Source: Branchiibius sp. NY16-3462-2 (GTDB lineage Bacteria > Actinomycetota > Actinomycetes > Actinomycetales > Dermatophilaceae). Taken from it: a DNA stretch of 64,000 bases. The position numbers and the translations under genes were made by a program. Each line of letters starts with the position of its first letter. Position 1 is the first letter of the stretch. Below the pieces are notes generated by a model. It was not told the origin of the DNA. It made no database searches and worked only from the letters and a program-made list of their open reading frames with translations. The DNA is taken from the NCBI RefSeq assembly GCF_001594145.1, contig NZ_LVCF01000001.1, forward strand, positions 1-64,000, read 5' to 3'. Shown here in pieces: positions 14,667 through 24,446 of this stretch.

Positions 14667-16652
14667 ATGACCAGCACAGCCTCGACCCCGCCCGCGGTAG
14701 AAGAGGCGCAATCGTCGCGCAGGGCCCACCGGGCGGCCGCTGAACGGCCGGTGCGCAACCACCGTCCCGCGCTGGACGGCATCCGGGCCCTGGCCATCGT
14801 GTTGGTGATGATCTACCACGCGACCAGCCAGCAGCCGCGCGGTGGATTCTTCTCGGTCGACGTCTTCTTCGTGCTGTCCGGCTACTTGATCGCGGGACTG
14901 CTGATCAAGGAGGACTGGACCTGGGGATCGATCGACCTGGTCGCGTTCTACGTACGACGTGCCCGCCGGCTGCTGCCCGGGCTGATCGCTGCGGTCATCG
15001 CGATCGCCGCCATCTGCCCGCGCGTGCTGTCCGACGAAGCGGTCGCCAGCATGCGCGGCGACGGTCTGGCCACCATCTTCTACGTCGCGAACTGGCGGTT
15101 CATCGCCACCGGGGACTCCTACTTCGCGCAGTTCGGCGACCCCTCGCCGTACCGGCACATGTGGACCCTGGCGATAGAGGAGCAGTTCTACCTGATCCTG
15201 CCGATGCTGCTGATCTGCCTGATCGCCCTGACCCGCGCCAACCTGCGCTACATCACCGGGGCGCTCGTCGGGTTGGCCGCTTTATCGGCCTTGTGGATGT
15301 GGACGCTCTACGTGCCTGGTCAGGATCCGTCCCGGGTGTACTACGGCACCGATACCCGCGCCCAGGATCTGCTGCTCGGCTCGGCCCTGGCGTGCGCGAT
15401 GACCCTGATCAGTAAACGTGCGGCCGCGACACGAGCGCGGTTGATGACCGTCATCGGCGGGATCGGTTTCGCCGTCATGGTGGTGTGGTTCCTGACCTTC
15501 GCCGAGGACCAGCCGTTCACCTACGGGGGCGGCTTCTTCATCTTCGTCCTTGGCACCTGCGCCCTGATCGCCAGCGTCGAACTCAACCAGGACGGCCCGT
15601 TCGCGAGGTTGTTCGGCTTCGCGCCGTGGGCGTGGATCGGCAAGATCTCCTACGGTCTGTACCTCTACCACTGGCCGGTGTTCCTCGTCATGAAGCACAC
15701 CGGCCTCACCGGTCCGGTGCTGTTCGTCACCGAGTTCGCTATCTCCTTCGCCCTCGGCGCTCTGTCGTTCTATGCCCTTGAGCAGCCCATCCGTCGCCAC
15801 GGTCTGAAGCCACTCATCGGCCGCAGGGCCGCGGTGACCGTCGGGTGGCTCTGCCTGCCGGTGACCGCGGCGCTGACGTTGGCCCTGACCCCGGCGGTGA
15901 CCCCCAACCTCATCGTGCAGGCGAAACCCGGCCAGGGCTCCGATATGGGCACGGTCAACCCGAACGCGTCCCTCAAGGTGCTCGTGCTCGGCGACTCGGT
16001 CGGCTTCTCGCTGGGCTACGCCTTCGACGAGAAGGAGTGGCCGAAGGTCCAGGTGACCGGCGACGTCATCTTCGGCTGCGGAACCGCCGAACAACACATC
16101 GCCGTCAACGGTGTCGACCAGAAACCCGATCCGTCCCAGTGCCAGGACGTGTTCGCCAAGTGGCCGGCCGACGTCGCCAGTAAGAACCCCAACGTCGTGC
16201 TGTGGTCATTGGGCGGCTGGGAGGTATACGACCACGTTGTTGACGGCAAGATCCTCAAGGTCGGCTCCCCCGAGTACGCCGCGTACCTGACGTCCCGACT
16301 GGACCTGGGTCTGAGCAAACTGGGCTCGACCAAGGTCGTGATCCCCAACCTGGCCTGCTACTCCCAGCCCAGCTACGTCGTCGACGGGCAGGATATGGCG
16401 CCCAACCGCAACGACCCGGCACGCGCCACCGCCGTCAACAACATCCTGGACGCCTTCGCGGCGAGCCACCCGCAGCAGGTCCACATTTTCGATGTGGCCA
16501 GCAAGCTGTGCCCGGACGGCAAACCCATCCTCAAGGTCGACGGCGTACAGGTCAGAAGTGACGGGGTGCACTACACAATCGACGGCGCCCGCCTCTTCTG
16601 GACCTGGATCATGCCCACGCTGGAGAAGGACACGGGTATCACGGTGAAGTGA
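14667..16652 (+). CDS. OatA-like acyltransferase 3 with C-terminal SGNH domain
   Basis: The protein has 661 residues from ATG 14667; a GTG at 14628 in the same frame is less likely. The N-terminal ~370 residues are an Acyl_transf_3 membrane domain with about ten helices and the family motifs ALDGIRALAIVLVMIYH and FFSVDVFFVLSGYLIAG. The C-terminal ~230 residues are an extracytoplasmic SGNH esterase/transferase domain with VLGDSVGFSLGYAFD and the catalytic SDGVHYTIDGARLF (Asp/His). Such proteins move acetyl groups across the membrane onto peptidoglycan or surface glycans. The acceptor is unknown. It is followed after 31 bases by the decarboxylase gene in the same direction. Confidence 0.93.
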   Translation: MTSTASTPPAVEEAQSSRRAHRAAAERPVRNHRPALDGIRALAIVLVMIYHATSQQPRGGFFSVDVFFVLSGYLIAGLLIKEDWTWGSIDLVAFYVRRARRLLPGLIAAVIAIAAICPRVLSDEAVASMRGDGLATIFYVANWRFIATGDSYFAQFGDPSPYRHMWTLAIEEQFYLILPMLLICLIALTRANLRYITGALVGLAALSALWMWTLYVPGQDPSRVYYGTDTRAQDLLLGSALACAMTLISKRAAATRARLMTVIGGIGFAVMVVWFLTFAEDQPFTYGGGFFIFVLGTCALIASVELNQDGPFARLFGFAPWAWIGKISYGLYLYHWPVFLVMKHTGLTGPVLFVTEFAISFALGALSFYALEQPIRRHGLKPLIGRRAAVTVGWLCLPVTAALTLALTPAVTPNLIVQAKPGQGSDMGTVNPNASLKVLVLGDSVGFSLGYAFDEKEWPKVQVTGDVIFGCGTAEQHIAVNGVDQKPDPSQCQDVFAKWPADVASKNPNVVLWSLGGWEVYDHVVDGKILKVGSPEYAAYLTSRLDLGLSKLGSTKVVIPNLACYSQPSYVVDGQDMAPNRNDPARATAVNNILDAFAASHPQQVHIFDVASKLCPDGKPILKVDGVQVRSDGVHYTIDGARLFWTWIMPTLEKDTGITVK

Positions 16653-16655
16653 TCG

Positions 16656-16678
16656 CGCCTCCTGGCTGCCAGGAGGCG
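16656..16678 (+). promoter_or_regulatory. hairpin burying the ribosome-binding site of the decarboxylase gene
   Basis: CGCCTCCTGG (16656-16665) pairs perfectly with CCAGGAGGCG (16669-16678) around a CTG loop. The 3' arm contains AGGAGG (16671-16676), the Shine-Dalgarno of the next gene. The hairpin begins 3 bases after the acyltransferase stop, so ribosomes terminating there could melt it. That is a translational-coupling switch; a weak terminator is the alternative reading. Confidence 0.65.
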
Positions 16679-16683
16679 TGACG

Positions 16684-18359
16684 ATGAACCGCATCAGGAC
16701 CGTTGTCCTGCGCTACCTGCCAGCCGAACTGCTCGCGCTGGTAGGGACTTTCGTGGGCTGGTGGCTCGGGACGCGGTGGACACAGTCGCCGTGGCTGATC
16801 GCGGGTGTCGTCACCGTCGCGGAGAACGTGGCGTTCTACGCCTATCTCGCGGTGTCAGTGTGGCGCGAGCAGACTCCGCAGAATCCGAACCTGCTACGCC
16901 GGCTGCAACGCACCGTGCTGCTGCTCGGGGCCGAGTTCGGGCCAGCCGAGATCGTGGACTCGCTGCTGGTCCGGCCCGCCTTCATGACCGCAGCCATCAT
17001 GTGGTTGCACAGCACCGGATGGGGCGTGCTCCTCGGCAGCTACGCAGCGGACGCGGTGTTCTGGACCCTGGCCGGGGCGTCGTACCTGGCGACCGTGAAG
17101 TTCGGGTGGCGGCACCGCCGGGTGGAGCTCGTCCGGGCCACCCATCCCGCGCAGGCACCGTCGGACCTCTCCCCCAATGACTTCCTGGCACGACCGGCGG
17201 TGGCCAAAACCCTTGCGCTGCAGGGCACGCCCGTCTTGTTCCTCGAGCCGGACACCGTTGAACGCCGCTATGGCGACCTTCGGCGCGCACTGCCGTACGC
17301 CGACCTCCACTACGCCGTCAAAGCCAACCCGCACGGGGCGATCATCGACACCCTGCTTCATTGCGGCGCGTCGTTCGAGGTGGCGAGCGTTCACGAACTC
17401 GACACCCTGCTCGACCGGCACGTCGACGTCTCCCGGGTGATCTACACCCACCCGGTCAAGTCGCCCGCAGATATCCGCTACGCCGTCGGCTGTGGGGTGC
17501 GCACCTTCGTGGTCGACACGCGCGGGGAGGTGGACAAGCTCGCGAAGTACGACGTGGGCGTCCTCGTGCGTCTGGCGGTCGACAGCAGCGCTGCACAGAT
17601 CGATCTCTCAGCGAAGTTCGGCGCATCCCGGCAACTGACCCGCGATCTCGTACTGGCCGCCCACGCGGCCGGGCTCACGGTCGAGGGACTCAGTTTCCAT
17701 GTCGGCAGCCAGCAGTGCGATGTTGCGGCCTACGCGTCGGCCGTCAATACCGCGCTGGCACTGATCGATGAGTTGTCCGGCCGGGTGCCGATGACCACCC
17801 TCGACATCGGCGGCGGGTTCCCCGTCGCCTACGACCGCCCGGTCCCCTCGATCGAGGCCATCGCTGCGGCGATCACTCCATTGCTCGCGCCGTACCTGGA
17901 CCGGTTGCGGGTCATCGCGGAACCGGGACGCTTCCTGGCCGCGGACGCCATGACGCTGGTGTGCAGCGTGGTCGGCTGCGCCGAGCGCGACGAACGGCCG
18001 TGGTACTACCTGGACGACGGGGTGCACGGCTCGTACAGCAACGTGCTGCAGGAAGGTCTCCGGCCGCCCATTCTGCCGCCGGTGTGGGGCAGTCAGGCGT
18101 CGTCGGTGCTGGCCGGACCGACCTGCGACTCCATCGATGTGGTCGCGGACGGCATCATGCTGCCCCCGCTGGAACCAGGCGATCGGGTGGTCAGTCCGAC
18201 CATGGGTGCCTACACCGCCGTCACCGCCAACGGATTCAACGGGATCGCGGCGACGCCGATCGTGACCCTCCCTGCCGTGCGGCACCTCAACGCAGTGCGG
18301 CCGTCTGCCACCCCGGGGGATGGCAGACGGCCGCAACGGGCAGTTGGCCAGCGAGCAGC

Positions 18360-18387
<28 letters not shown>
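16684..18387 (+). CDS. membrane-domain/PLP decarboxylase fusion (ornithine-decarboxylase-like)
   Basis: The protein has 567 residues from ATG 16684, chosen for AGGAGG 7 bases upstream. Residues ~8-145 contain four likely membrane helices with no family I recognise. Residues ~165-540 form a fold-type III PLP decarboxylase of the ornithine/diaminopimelate/arginine class. Lys213 in LHYAVKANPHG binds PLP, SFHVGSQ and IGGGFP contact the cofactor, VIAEPGRFLAA follows, and Asp445 (DDGVHGSY) with Cys481-Asp482 (GPTCDSIDVV) matches the substrate/active-site pair of ornithine/lysine decarboxylases. A membrane-held diamine-forming enzyme is inferred. The last ~30 residues are Arg/Ala-rich and are encoded by a hairpin plus antisense ilvC sequence, so they are probably not a conserved domain. 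Confidence 0.88.
18297..18334. terminator. hairpin between ilvC and the decarboxylase gene, inside the latter's 3' end
   Basis: GCGGCCGTCTGCCA (18297-18310) and TGGCAGACGGCCGC (18321-18334) form a perfect 14-bp stem with a 10-base loop. It is 25 bases beyond the ilvC stop on the minus strand and about 50 bases before the plus-strand stop. No U tract is present on either side. It is most likely the ilvC terminator. Confidence 0.7.
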
Positions 18388-19388
<1,001 letters not shown>

Positions 19389-19440
19389 AGCTGGGCGCTC
19401 CTTCAGAGAGGGTTGTTTTGTGTTGTGAGATTCAGCAGGA

Positions 19441-19953
19441 TCAGGCGCTCTTGCGAGCGCGGTCGGTGATGGAACGGCTACCCCGCCCGACGGCCACCAG
19501 GCCGGACTGGACGAGCTCCTTCACGCCGTACGGTTCAAGCACCTCGAGCAGCGCGATCAACTTGTTCGGCGCCCCGGTCGCCTCGATGACGACCGAGTCG
19601 GCGGTGACGTCGACGACGTTGCACCGGAACATCTGGGTCAACTCGAGAATCTGGCCACGCGTCGTACCGTCGGCCCGCACCTTGATCAGCACGATCTGAC
19701 GCTGGACGGCGGCGTCGGGCTCCAGCTCGACGACCTTGAGGACCTCGACGAGCTTGTTGAGCTGTTTGATGACCTGCTCCAGGACCAGCTCATCGACGTC
19801 CACGACGATCGTCATCCGGGAGATCTCGGTGTGCTCGGTCTCGCCCACGGCGAGGGAGTCGATGTTGAAGCCGCGGCGGGAGATCAGACCGGCGATCCGG
19901 GCGAGCACACCGGGTTTGTTCTCCACCAGCACCGAGAGCGTGTGCTTGGCCAT
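19441..19953 (-). CDS. ilvN: acetolactate synthase regulatory (small) subunit
   Basis: The 170-residue small subunit confers valine feedback on IlvB. It begins MAKHTLSVLVENKPGVLARI, the N-terminal ACT domain (to about residue 80). A second ALS_ss_C domain follows, with VDVTADSVVIEATGAPNKL. It overlaps the ilvB stop by one base (TGATG), indicating coupled synthesis of the two subunits. ilvC follows after a 52-base gap. Confidence 0.97.
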   Translation of the reverse strand: MAKHTLSVLVENKPGVLARIAGLISRRGFNIDSLAVGETEHTEISRMTIVVDVDELVLEQVIKQLNKLVEVLKVVELEPDAAVQRQIVLIKVRADGTTRGQILELTQMFRCNVVDVTADSVVIEATGAPNKLIALLEVLEPYGVKELVQSGLVAVGRGSRSITDRARKSA

Positions 19954-21848
19954 CAGTCGTCCTCACCTTCGGATTCGCGGTCCCACACGGGGGCCATCGA
20001 GCGGGCCACGGTCACCATGTCGTTGCTGACGCCGGCGGGAACCATCGGCCACACCATCGCGTCACGCTCCACGACGAAGTCAATGACGACCGGCACGTCG
20101 TTGATCTCCAACGCCTTCTGGATCGTCGCGTCGACGTCCTCGGGACGTTCGCACCGCAGCCCCACACAACCGTACGCGTCGGCCAGTTTGACGAAGTCGG
20201 GGACCCGGGCGCCGATCGCGGTGTGCAGGTCGGTATTGGAGTAGCGCTCGTTGTAGAACAGCGTCTGCCACTGGCGCACCATGCCGAGGCTGGAGTTGTT
20301 GATAATCGCGACCTTGATCGGGATGTTGTTGATGACGCAGGTCGCAAGCTCCTGGTTGGTCATCTGGAAGCAGCCGTCACCGTCGATCGCCCAGACCGTG
20401 CGGTCCGGTTCGGCGGTCTTGGCGCCCATTGCGGCGGGCACCGAGTAGCCCATGGTGCCGGCGCCGCCGGAGTTCAGCCAGGAGTTGGGACGTTCATAGT
20501 TGACGAACTGGGCCGCCCACATCTGGTGCTGACCGACCCCTGCAACGTACGTCGCGTCCGGACCCGTGAGCGCCCCGATCCGTTCGATGACGTACTGGGG
20601 TGACAGGCCTTCTTCCGCAGTGGTGTAACCGACCGGAAAGTCGCGCTTCCAGCCCGTGGTGCGCTCGCGCCACGCGGTGTAGCGGCTGGGGTCGATGTCG
20701 GGCGTCAGCGCGGTGATCAGCTCGCGCACGACCTCGTCGATGTCACCGACGATCGGCACGTCCGCCTGGCGGTTCTTGCTGATCTCGGCGGGGTCGATAT
20801 CGGCGTGGATGACCTTGGCCTCCGGCGCGAACGATGCGAGGTCACCGGTCACCCGGTCATCGAAGCGAGCACCGAGGGTGATCAGCAGGTCGGCTTTCTG
20901 CAGCGCGGTCACGGCCGGAACCGACCCGTGCATCCCGGGCATTCCGAGATGCAACGGGTGGGTGTCCGGCACGGCGCCGCGCGCCATCAGCGTGGTCACC
21001 AGCGGGATCTGGGTGAGCTCGACGAGCTCCTTCAGAGACTCGCTGGCCCCCGAGCGGATCGCTCCTCCCCCGATATAGAGGACCGGCTTCTTGGCCGCGC
21101 GGATCATTTCGGCGGCTGCTTTGATCTGCTTGGGGTGCGGACGCGTCACCGGGCGGTAGCCCGGCAGATCGACCTGCGGCGGCCAGGAGAAGGTGGTCCT
21201 GGCCGTCAGGGCGTCCTTGCTGATGTCCACCAGCACCGGGCCGGGGCGGCCGGTCGATGCGATGTGGAACGCCGCCGCGATCGCGGATGGGATCTCGTCG
21301 GCGTTGGTGATCAAGAAGTTGTGCTTGGTGATCGGCATCGTGATGCCGCGGATGTCGGCCTCCTGGAAGGCATCGGTCCCGATGGTCTTGGAGTTGACCT
21401 GACCGGTGATCGCCACGATCGGAACCGAGTCCAGGAAGGCGTCGGCGATCGCGGTGACCAGGTTCGTGGCACCGGGACCGGAGGTCGCCATGCAGACACC
21501 GACCTTGCCGGTGGCCGAGGCGTAGCCCTCAGCGGCGTGGCCGGCGCCCTGCTCGTGGCGCACCAGGATGTGGCGGACCTTCACCGAGTCCAGCAGCGGG
21601 TCGTAGGCCGGCAGGATCGCGCCGCCCGGGATCCCGAATACCGTGTCGACGCCGACGGACTCCAGCGACAGGACCAGACTCTGTGCACCCGTGACCTCGA
21701 TCGGCGGGGTGGGCGGGGTGTCCGGCTGCGTCTGGTGGGCTTCGCCGGCGTCGCGGCTGCGCGCCTTGTGCTGCAAGGGCGTCACCTGAGTCGGGCTCGG
21801 GATGCGGGTCGCCGCCTTGGGGGCCTGCACATTCGTCACGGTGGTCAC
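19953..21848 (-). CDS. ilvB: acetolactate synthase catalytic (large) subunit
   Basis: IlvB is the ThDP-dependent enzyme that condenses pyruvate with pyruvate or 2-oxobutyrate. The protein has 631 residues. The ThDP-activating Glu lies in RHEQGAGHAAEGYAS, and FGIPGGAILPAYDPL precedes it. The ThDP/Mg motif runs from GDGCFQMTNQEL to INNSSLG. The first ~45 residues are a Pro/Thr-rich extension common in actinobacteria. GTG 21848 is taken as start; a second GTG at 21839 sits better behind AGGTG and may be the true one. Expression is controlled by the leader peptide and attenuator at 21893-21984. Confidence 0.97.
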   Translation of the reverse strand: MTTVTNVQAPKAATRIPSPTQVTPLQHKARSRDAGEAHQTQPDTPPTPPIEVTGAQSLVLSLESVGVDTVFGIPGGAILPAYDPLLDSVKVRHILVRHEQGAGHAAEGYASATGKVGVCMATSGPGATNLVTAIADAFLDSVPIVAITGQVNSKTIGTDAFQEADIRGITMPITKHNFLITNADEIPSAIAAAFHIASTGRPGPVLVDISKDALTARTTFSWPPQVDLPGYRPVTRPHPKQIKAAAEMIRAAKKPVLYIGGGAIRSGASESLKELVELTQIPLVTTLMARGAVPDTHPLHLGMPGMHGSVPAVTALQKADLLITLGARFDDRVTGDLASFAPEAKVIHADIDPAEISKNRQADVPIVGDIDEVVRELITALTPDIDPSRYTAWRERTTGWKRDFPVGYTTAEEGLSPQYVIERIGALTGPDATYVAGVGQHQMWAAQFVNYERPNSWLNSGGAGTMGYSVPAAMGAKTAEPDRTVWAIDGDGCFQMTNQELATCVINNIPIKVAIINNSSLGMVRQWQTLFYNERYSNTDLHTAIGARVPDFVKLADAYGCVGLRCERPEDVDATIQKALEINDVPVVIDFVVERDAMVWPMVPAGVSNDMVTVARSMAPVWDRESEGEDD

Positions 21849-21892
21849 CTGTTCGTGGGCTTCTTGGTCGGTGTGGCGCGTTCTCAGAACAT

Positions 21893-21925
21893 AAAAAAAC
21901 CCTCAGCCGCTGGGGCAGTGAGGGT
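21893..21925 (-). terminator. attenuator terminator before ilvB
   Basis: On the minus strand ACCCTCA and TGAGGGT form the base of a GC-rich hairpin, followed by seven U residues (plus-strand A run 21893-21899). It lies 20 bases after the ilvB leader peptide stop and about 45 bases before the ilvB start. Confidence 0.85.
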
Positions 21926-21926
21926 A

Positions 21927-21959
21927 GGCGCGCTTGCTGATCGAGTCAGCTTGCGCGCC
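21927..21959 (-). promoter_or_regulatory. leader hairpin overlapping the ilvB leader peptide
   Basis: GGCGCGC (21927-21933) and GCTGA (21936-21940) pair with TCAGC (21946-21950) and GCGCGCC (21953-21959), interrupted by a symmetric two-base internal loop. The stem covers the Arg codons and stop of the leader peptide, so ribosome position on the leader can control it. Confidence 0.7.
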
Positions 21960-21984
21960 TGCGGAGTACGAGAATGCGTGCCAC
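21946..21984 (-). CDS. ilvB leader peptide
   Basis: The peptide is MARILVLRRRAS (12 residues, GTG start), with consecutive Ile-Leu-Val-Leu control codons. Similar ILVL-type peptides precede ilvB in other actinobacteria. The -10 box at 21992-21997 is 7 bases upstream, so the leader mRNA appears to start at the GTG itself. Confidence 0.8.
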   Translation of the reverse strand: MARILVLRRRAS

Positions 21985-21991
21985 GTCAGTC

Positions 21992-22042
21992 AGTGTGTGC
22001 CTCGGGTCGCCACGGGGTCAACATGATGAGACTGGCGTCTCA
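21992..22042 (-). promoter_or_regulatory. ilvB promoter with upstream palindrome
   Basis: On the minus strand TTGACC (22016-22021) and CACACT (21992-21997) are 18 bases apart and direct a leaderless start at the ilvB leader. Just upstream of the -35, TGAGAC (22027-22032) and GTCTCA (22037-22042) form a perfect 6-bp inverted repeat around TGGC. Its position suits an activator or a repressor site. Confidence 0.6.
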
Positions 22043-22061
22043 CCATCCGGGACCGCCCGCC

Positions 22062-23765
22062 TCAGTCGCAGACCGCCCCGCCCGAAGCGCTTCCCACCAG
22101 CTTCCGGTACTTGGCCAGCACCCCGCGGGTGTACTTCGCCTCGGGATGCCGCACACCCGACGTACGCCGATCGGCAAGTTCGCCCTCATCGACCAGGAGG
22201 TCCAGGATCCCCTGAGCGACATCGAGCCGGATCCGGTCGCCGTCCCGGACAAAGGCAATCGGGCCTTCGTCCACGGCTTCGGGAGCTACGTGACCAACGC
22301 ACAGACCCGTCGTACCTCCGGAGAACCGGCCATCGGTCAGCAACAGGACGTCCTTGCCCAGCCCGGCGCCCTTGATCGCACCGGTGACCGCCAACATTTC
22401 GCGCATCCCGGGTCCACCCTTGGGGCCCTCATAACGGATGACCACCACGTCACCAGACTTCAACGAACCGTCCTCGACGGCGTCCATCGCAGCGCGCTCA
22501 CCGTCGAAAACCCTTGCGGTGCCTTCGAATACGTCGTTGTCGAAACCGGCGGACTTCACCACGGCACCTTCGGGAGCCAACGACCCCTTCAGGATCGTGA
22601 TGCCACCGCTCGGGTGGATCGGCGAGGCCATGGCGCGCAGCACCTTGCCATCGACGTCCGGTGGGCGGATGTCGGCGAGGTTCTCCGCCATCGTCTTGCC
22701 AGTCACCGTGAGGCAATCACCGTGCAGCAGCCCGGCGTCGAGCAGCGCGCGCATGACGACGGGCACACCCCCGACCCGGTCGATGTCGGTCATCACGAAA
22801 GCGCCGAACGGTTTGACGTCGGCCAGGTGCGGGACCTTGGCACCGATGCGAGCGAAGTCGTCGATGCTCAGGTCCACATCGGCCTCGTGCGCGATGGCGA
22901 GCAGATGCAGCACCGCGTTGGTGGAGCCACCGAAGGCCATGACGACGGCGATCGCGTTCTCGAAGGCTTCCTTGGTCATGATGTCGCGGGCAGTGATCCC
23001 GCGGCGCAGCAACTCGACGACCGCCTCGCCGGACTTGCGAGCGAAACCATCCCGGCGCCGATCTGTTGCGGGCGGCGCAGCGCTGCCGGGCAGGGACATC
23101 CCGATGGCTTCGGCGACGGAGGCCATCGTGTTGGCGGTGTACATCCCACCGCACGCGCCCTCCCCCGGGCAGATCGCGCGCTCGATCGCATCGACGTCGT
23201 CACGGGACATCAGACCGGCCGCACAGGCACCGACCGCTTCGAACGCGTCGATGATGGTGACCTGCTTCTCCGAGCCGTCGGAGAGCTTGGCGATGCCGGG
23301 CAGGATCGAGCCGGCGTAGAGGAAGACGCTGGCCAGATCGAGGCGCGCGGCAGCCATCAACATGCCGGGCAATGATTTATCGCAACCGGCGAGAAGCACT
23401 GAGCCGTCGAGGCGTTCGGCGCTCATGACGGTCTCGACGGAGTCCGCGATGATCTCGCGACTGACCAGTGAGAAGTGCATTCCTTCGTGGCCCATCGAGA
23501 TGCCGTCGGACACGCTGATCGTGCCGAACTCCAGCGGATAGCCGCCGGCCGCAAAGACGCCGTCCTTGACCGCCTTCGCCAATCGGTCCAGGGACAGGTT
23601 GCAGGGCGTGATCTCGTTCCACGAACTGCCTACTCCCACTTGAGGTTTGGCGAAGTCTTCGTCAGTCAGACCGACTGCTCGCAACATGCCCCGGGCGGCG
23701 GTCTTCTCCAAGCCGTCGGTGACGTCGCGGCTGCGGGGCTTGATGTCCGGCGTGTCCTCGCTCAT
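22062..23765 (-). CDS. ilvD: dihydroxy-acid dehydratase
   Basis: IlvD dehydrates dihydroxy acids to the 2-keto acids transaminated by IlvE. The protein has 567 residues. Iron-sulfur cluster cysteines are visible in VLLAGCDKSLPGML and GEGACGGMYTANTMA. FGGSTNAVLHLLAIAHEA and GRFSGGTTGLCVGHVAPEA are further family signatures. It is upstream of ilvB, separated by the ilvB promoter and leader. A TAGACT box (23772-23777) 6 bases before the ATG points to leaderless transcription, and the divergent MOSC gene starts 37 bases away. Confidence 0.97.
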   Translation of the reverse strand: MSEDTPDIKPRSRDVTDGLEKTAARGMLRAVGLTDEDFAKPQVGVGSSWNEITPCNLSLDRLAKAVKDGVFAAGGYPLEFGTISVSDGISMGHEGMHFSLVSREIIADSVETVMSAERLDGSVLLAGCDKSLPGMLMAAARLDLASVFLYAGSILPGIAKLSDGSEKQVTIIDAFEAVGACAAGLMSRDDVDAIERAICPGEGACGGMYTANTMASVAEAIGMSLPGSAAPPATDRRRDGFARKSGEAVVELLRRGITARDIMTKEAFENAIAVVMAFGGSTNAVLHLLAIAHEADVDLSIDDFARIGAKVPHLADVKPFGAFVMTDIDRVGGVPVVMRALLDAGLLHGDCLTVTGKTMAENLADIRPPDVDGKVLRAMASPIHPSGGITILKGSLAPEGAVVKSAGFDNDVFEGTARVFDGERAAMDAVEDGSLKSGDVVVIRYEGPKGGPGMREMLAVTGAIKGAGLGKDVLLLTDGRFSGGTTGLCVGHVAPEAVDEGPIAFVRDGDRIRLDVAQGILDLLVDEGELADRRTSGVRHPEAKYTRGVLAKYRKLVGSASGGAVCD

Positions 23766-23771
23766 GACGCG

Positions 23772-23777
23772 AGTCTA
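23772..23777 (-). promoter_or_regulatory. -10 box of ilvD (leaderless)
   Basis: TAGACT on the minus strand ends 6 bases before the ilvD ATG. It shares the short divergent region with the MOSC promoter, so the two promoters face each other and probably compete. Confidence 0.55.
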
Positions 23778-23789
23778 GGCACCCGCCGC

Positions 23790-23795
23790 TACCCT
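23790..23795 (+). promoter_or_regulatory. -10 box of the MOSC gene (leaderless)
   Basis: TACCCT ends 6 bases before GTG 23802. No Shine-Dalgarno with proper spacing is present, which supports a leaderless start. Confidence 0.45.
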
Positions 23796-23801
23796 CGAAG
23801 G

Positions 23802-24446
23802 GTGCTGCGTGGTGAAGTTCTTTCGGTCAATCTCGGCGTCGTGACGACGTTGCCCGGGGTGCGCGGGCGGACGGCTATCGACAAGCAACCGACCCAGCAC
23901 ATCGACGTACGCGATCCGGGACCCAAGAAGGGCGGCCAGGGCAGTGGCGTCGTCGGCGACGGGATCGGCAGCCGTAAGCACCACGGCGGGTACGCGCAAG
24001 CTGTATATGCCTACGCCACAGAGGATTACGACTGGTGGGCAGCGCAGCTGGGGCGCACACTTGAGCCCGGACTGTTCGGCGAGAACCTGACGACTCGTGG
24101 ACTGGATCTGACCCACGCCCTGATCGGCGAGGAGTGGACCATCGGATCCGTCCGTCTGCGGGTGGAGGTGCCGCGGATCCCGTGCGCCACCTTCGCGGCG
24201 CGGATGGGCGAGAAGCAGTGGGTACGCCGATTCACCGAGGCCGGGCGGACCGGCGCCTACCTGTCTGTGCAGGTGCCGGGACGAATCTCAGCCGGCGACG
24301 TGGTGATGGTGAACCGCCCGGCCCACGACATCACGTTGCTGGACGCCTTCCGGGCCGTGACCGGCGACCGCCAGTTGGCCCGACGGGTACTGGATGCGGG
24401 CGTGCTGTATCCGACCGAGCACGAGTACCTCGCGGCCCGCGTCTAG
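23802..24446 (+). CDS. MOSC-domain protein (YiiM-like)
   Basis: The protein has 214 residues from GTG 23802; an open frame extends upstream but overlaps ilvD antisense. MOSC features are SRKHHGGYAQAVYAY, LFGENLTTRGLDLTHALIGE and PRIPCATFAARMG with the conserved Cys. A short C-terminal helical part follows. MOSC proteins handle sulfur and molybdenum-cofactor chemistry; YiiM-type members reduce N-hydroxylated compounds. Its stop overlaps the opposing gene's stop in the shared palindrome CTAG. Confidence 0.92.
   Translation: MLRGEVLSVNLGVVTTLPGVRGRTAIDKQPTQHIDVRDPGPKKGGQGSGVVGDGIGSRKHHGGYAQAVYAYATEDYDWWAAQLGRTLEPGLFGENLTTRGLDLTHALIGEEWTIGSVRLRVEVPRIPCATFAARMGEKQWVRRFTEAGRTGAYLSVQVPGRISAGDVVMVNRPAHDITLLDAFRAVTGDRQLARRVLDAGVLYPTEHEYLAARV

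Noticed and set aside
20805..23375. Very long plus-strand open frame antisense to ilvB and ilvD
   Set aside because: It is a GC-bias shadow: low-complexity Arg/Gly/Asp-rich translation with no domain, lying opposite two certain genes.
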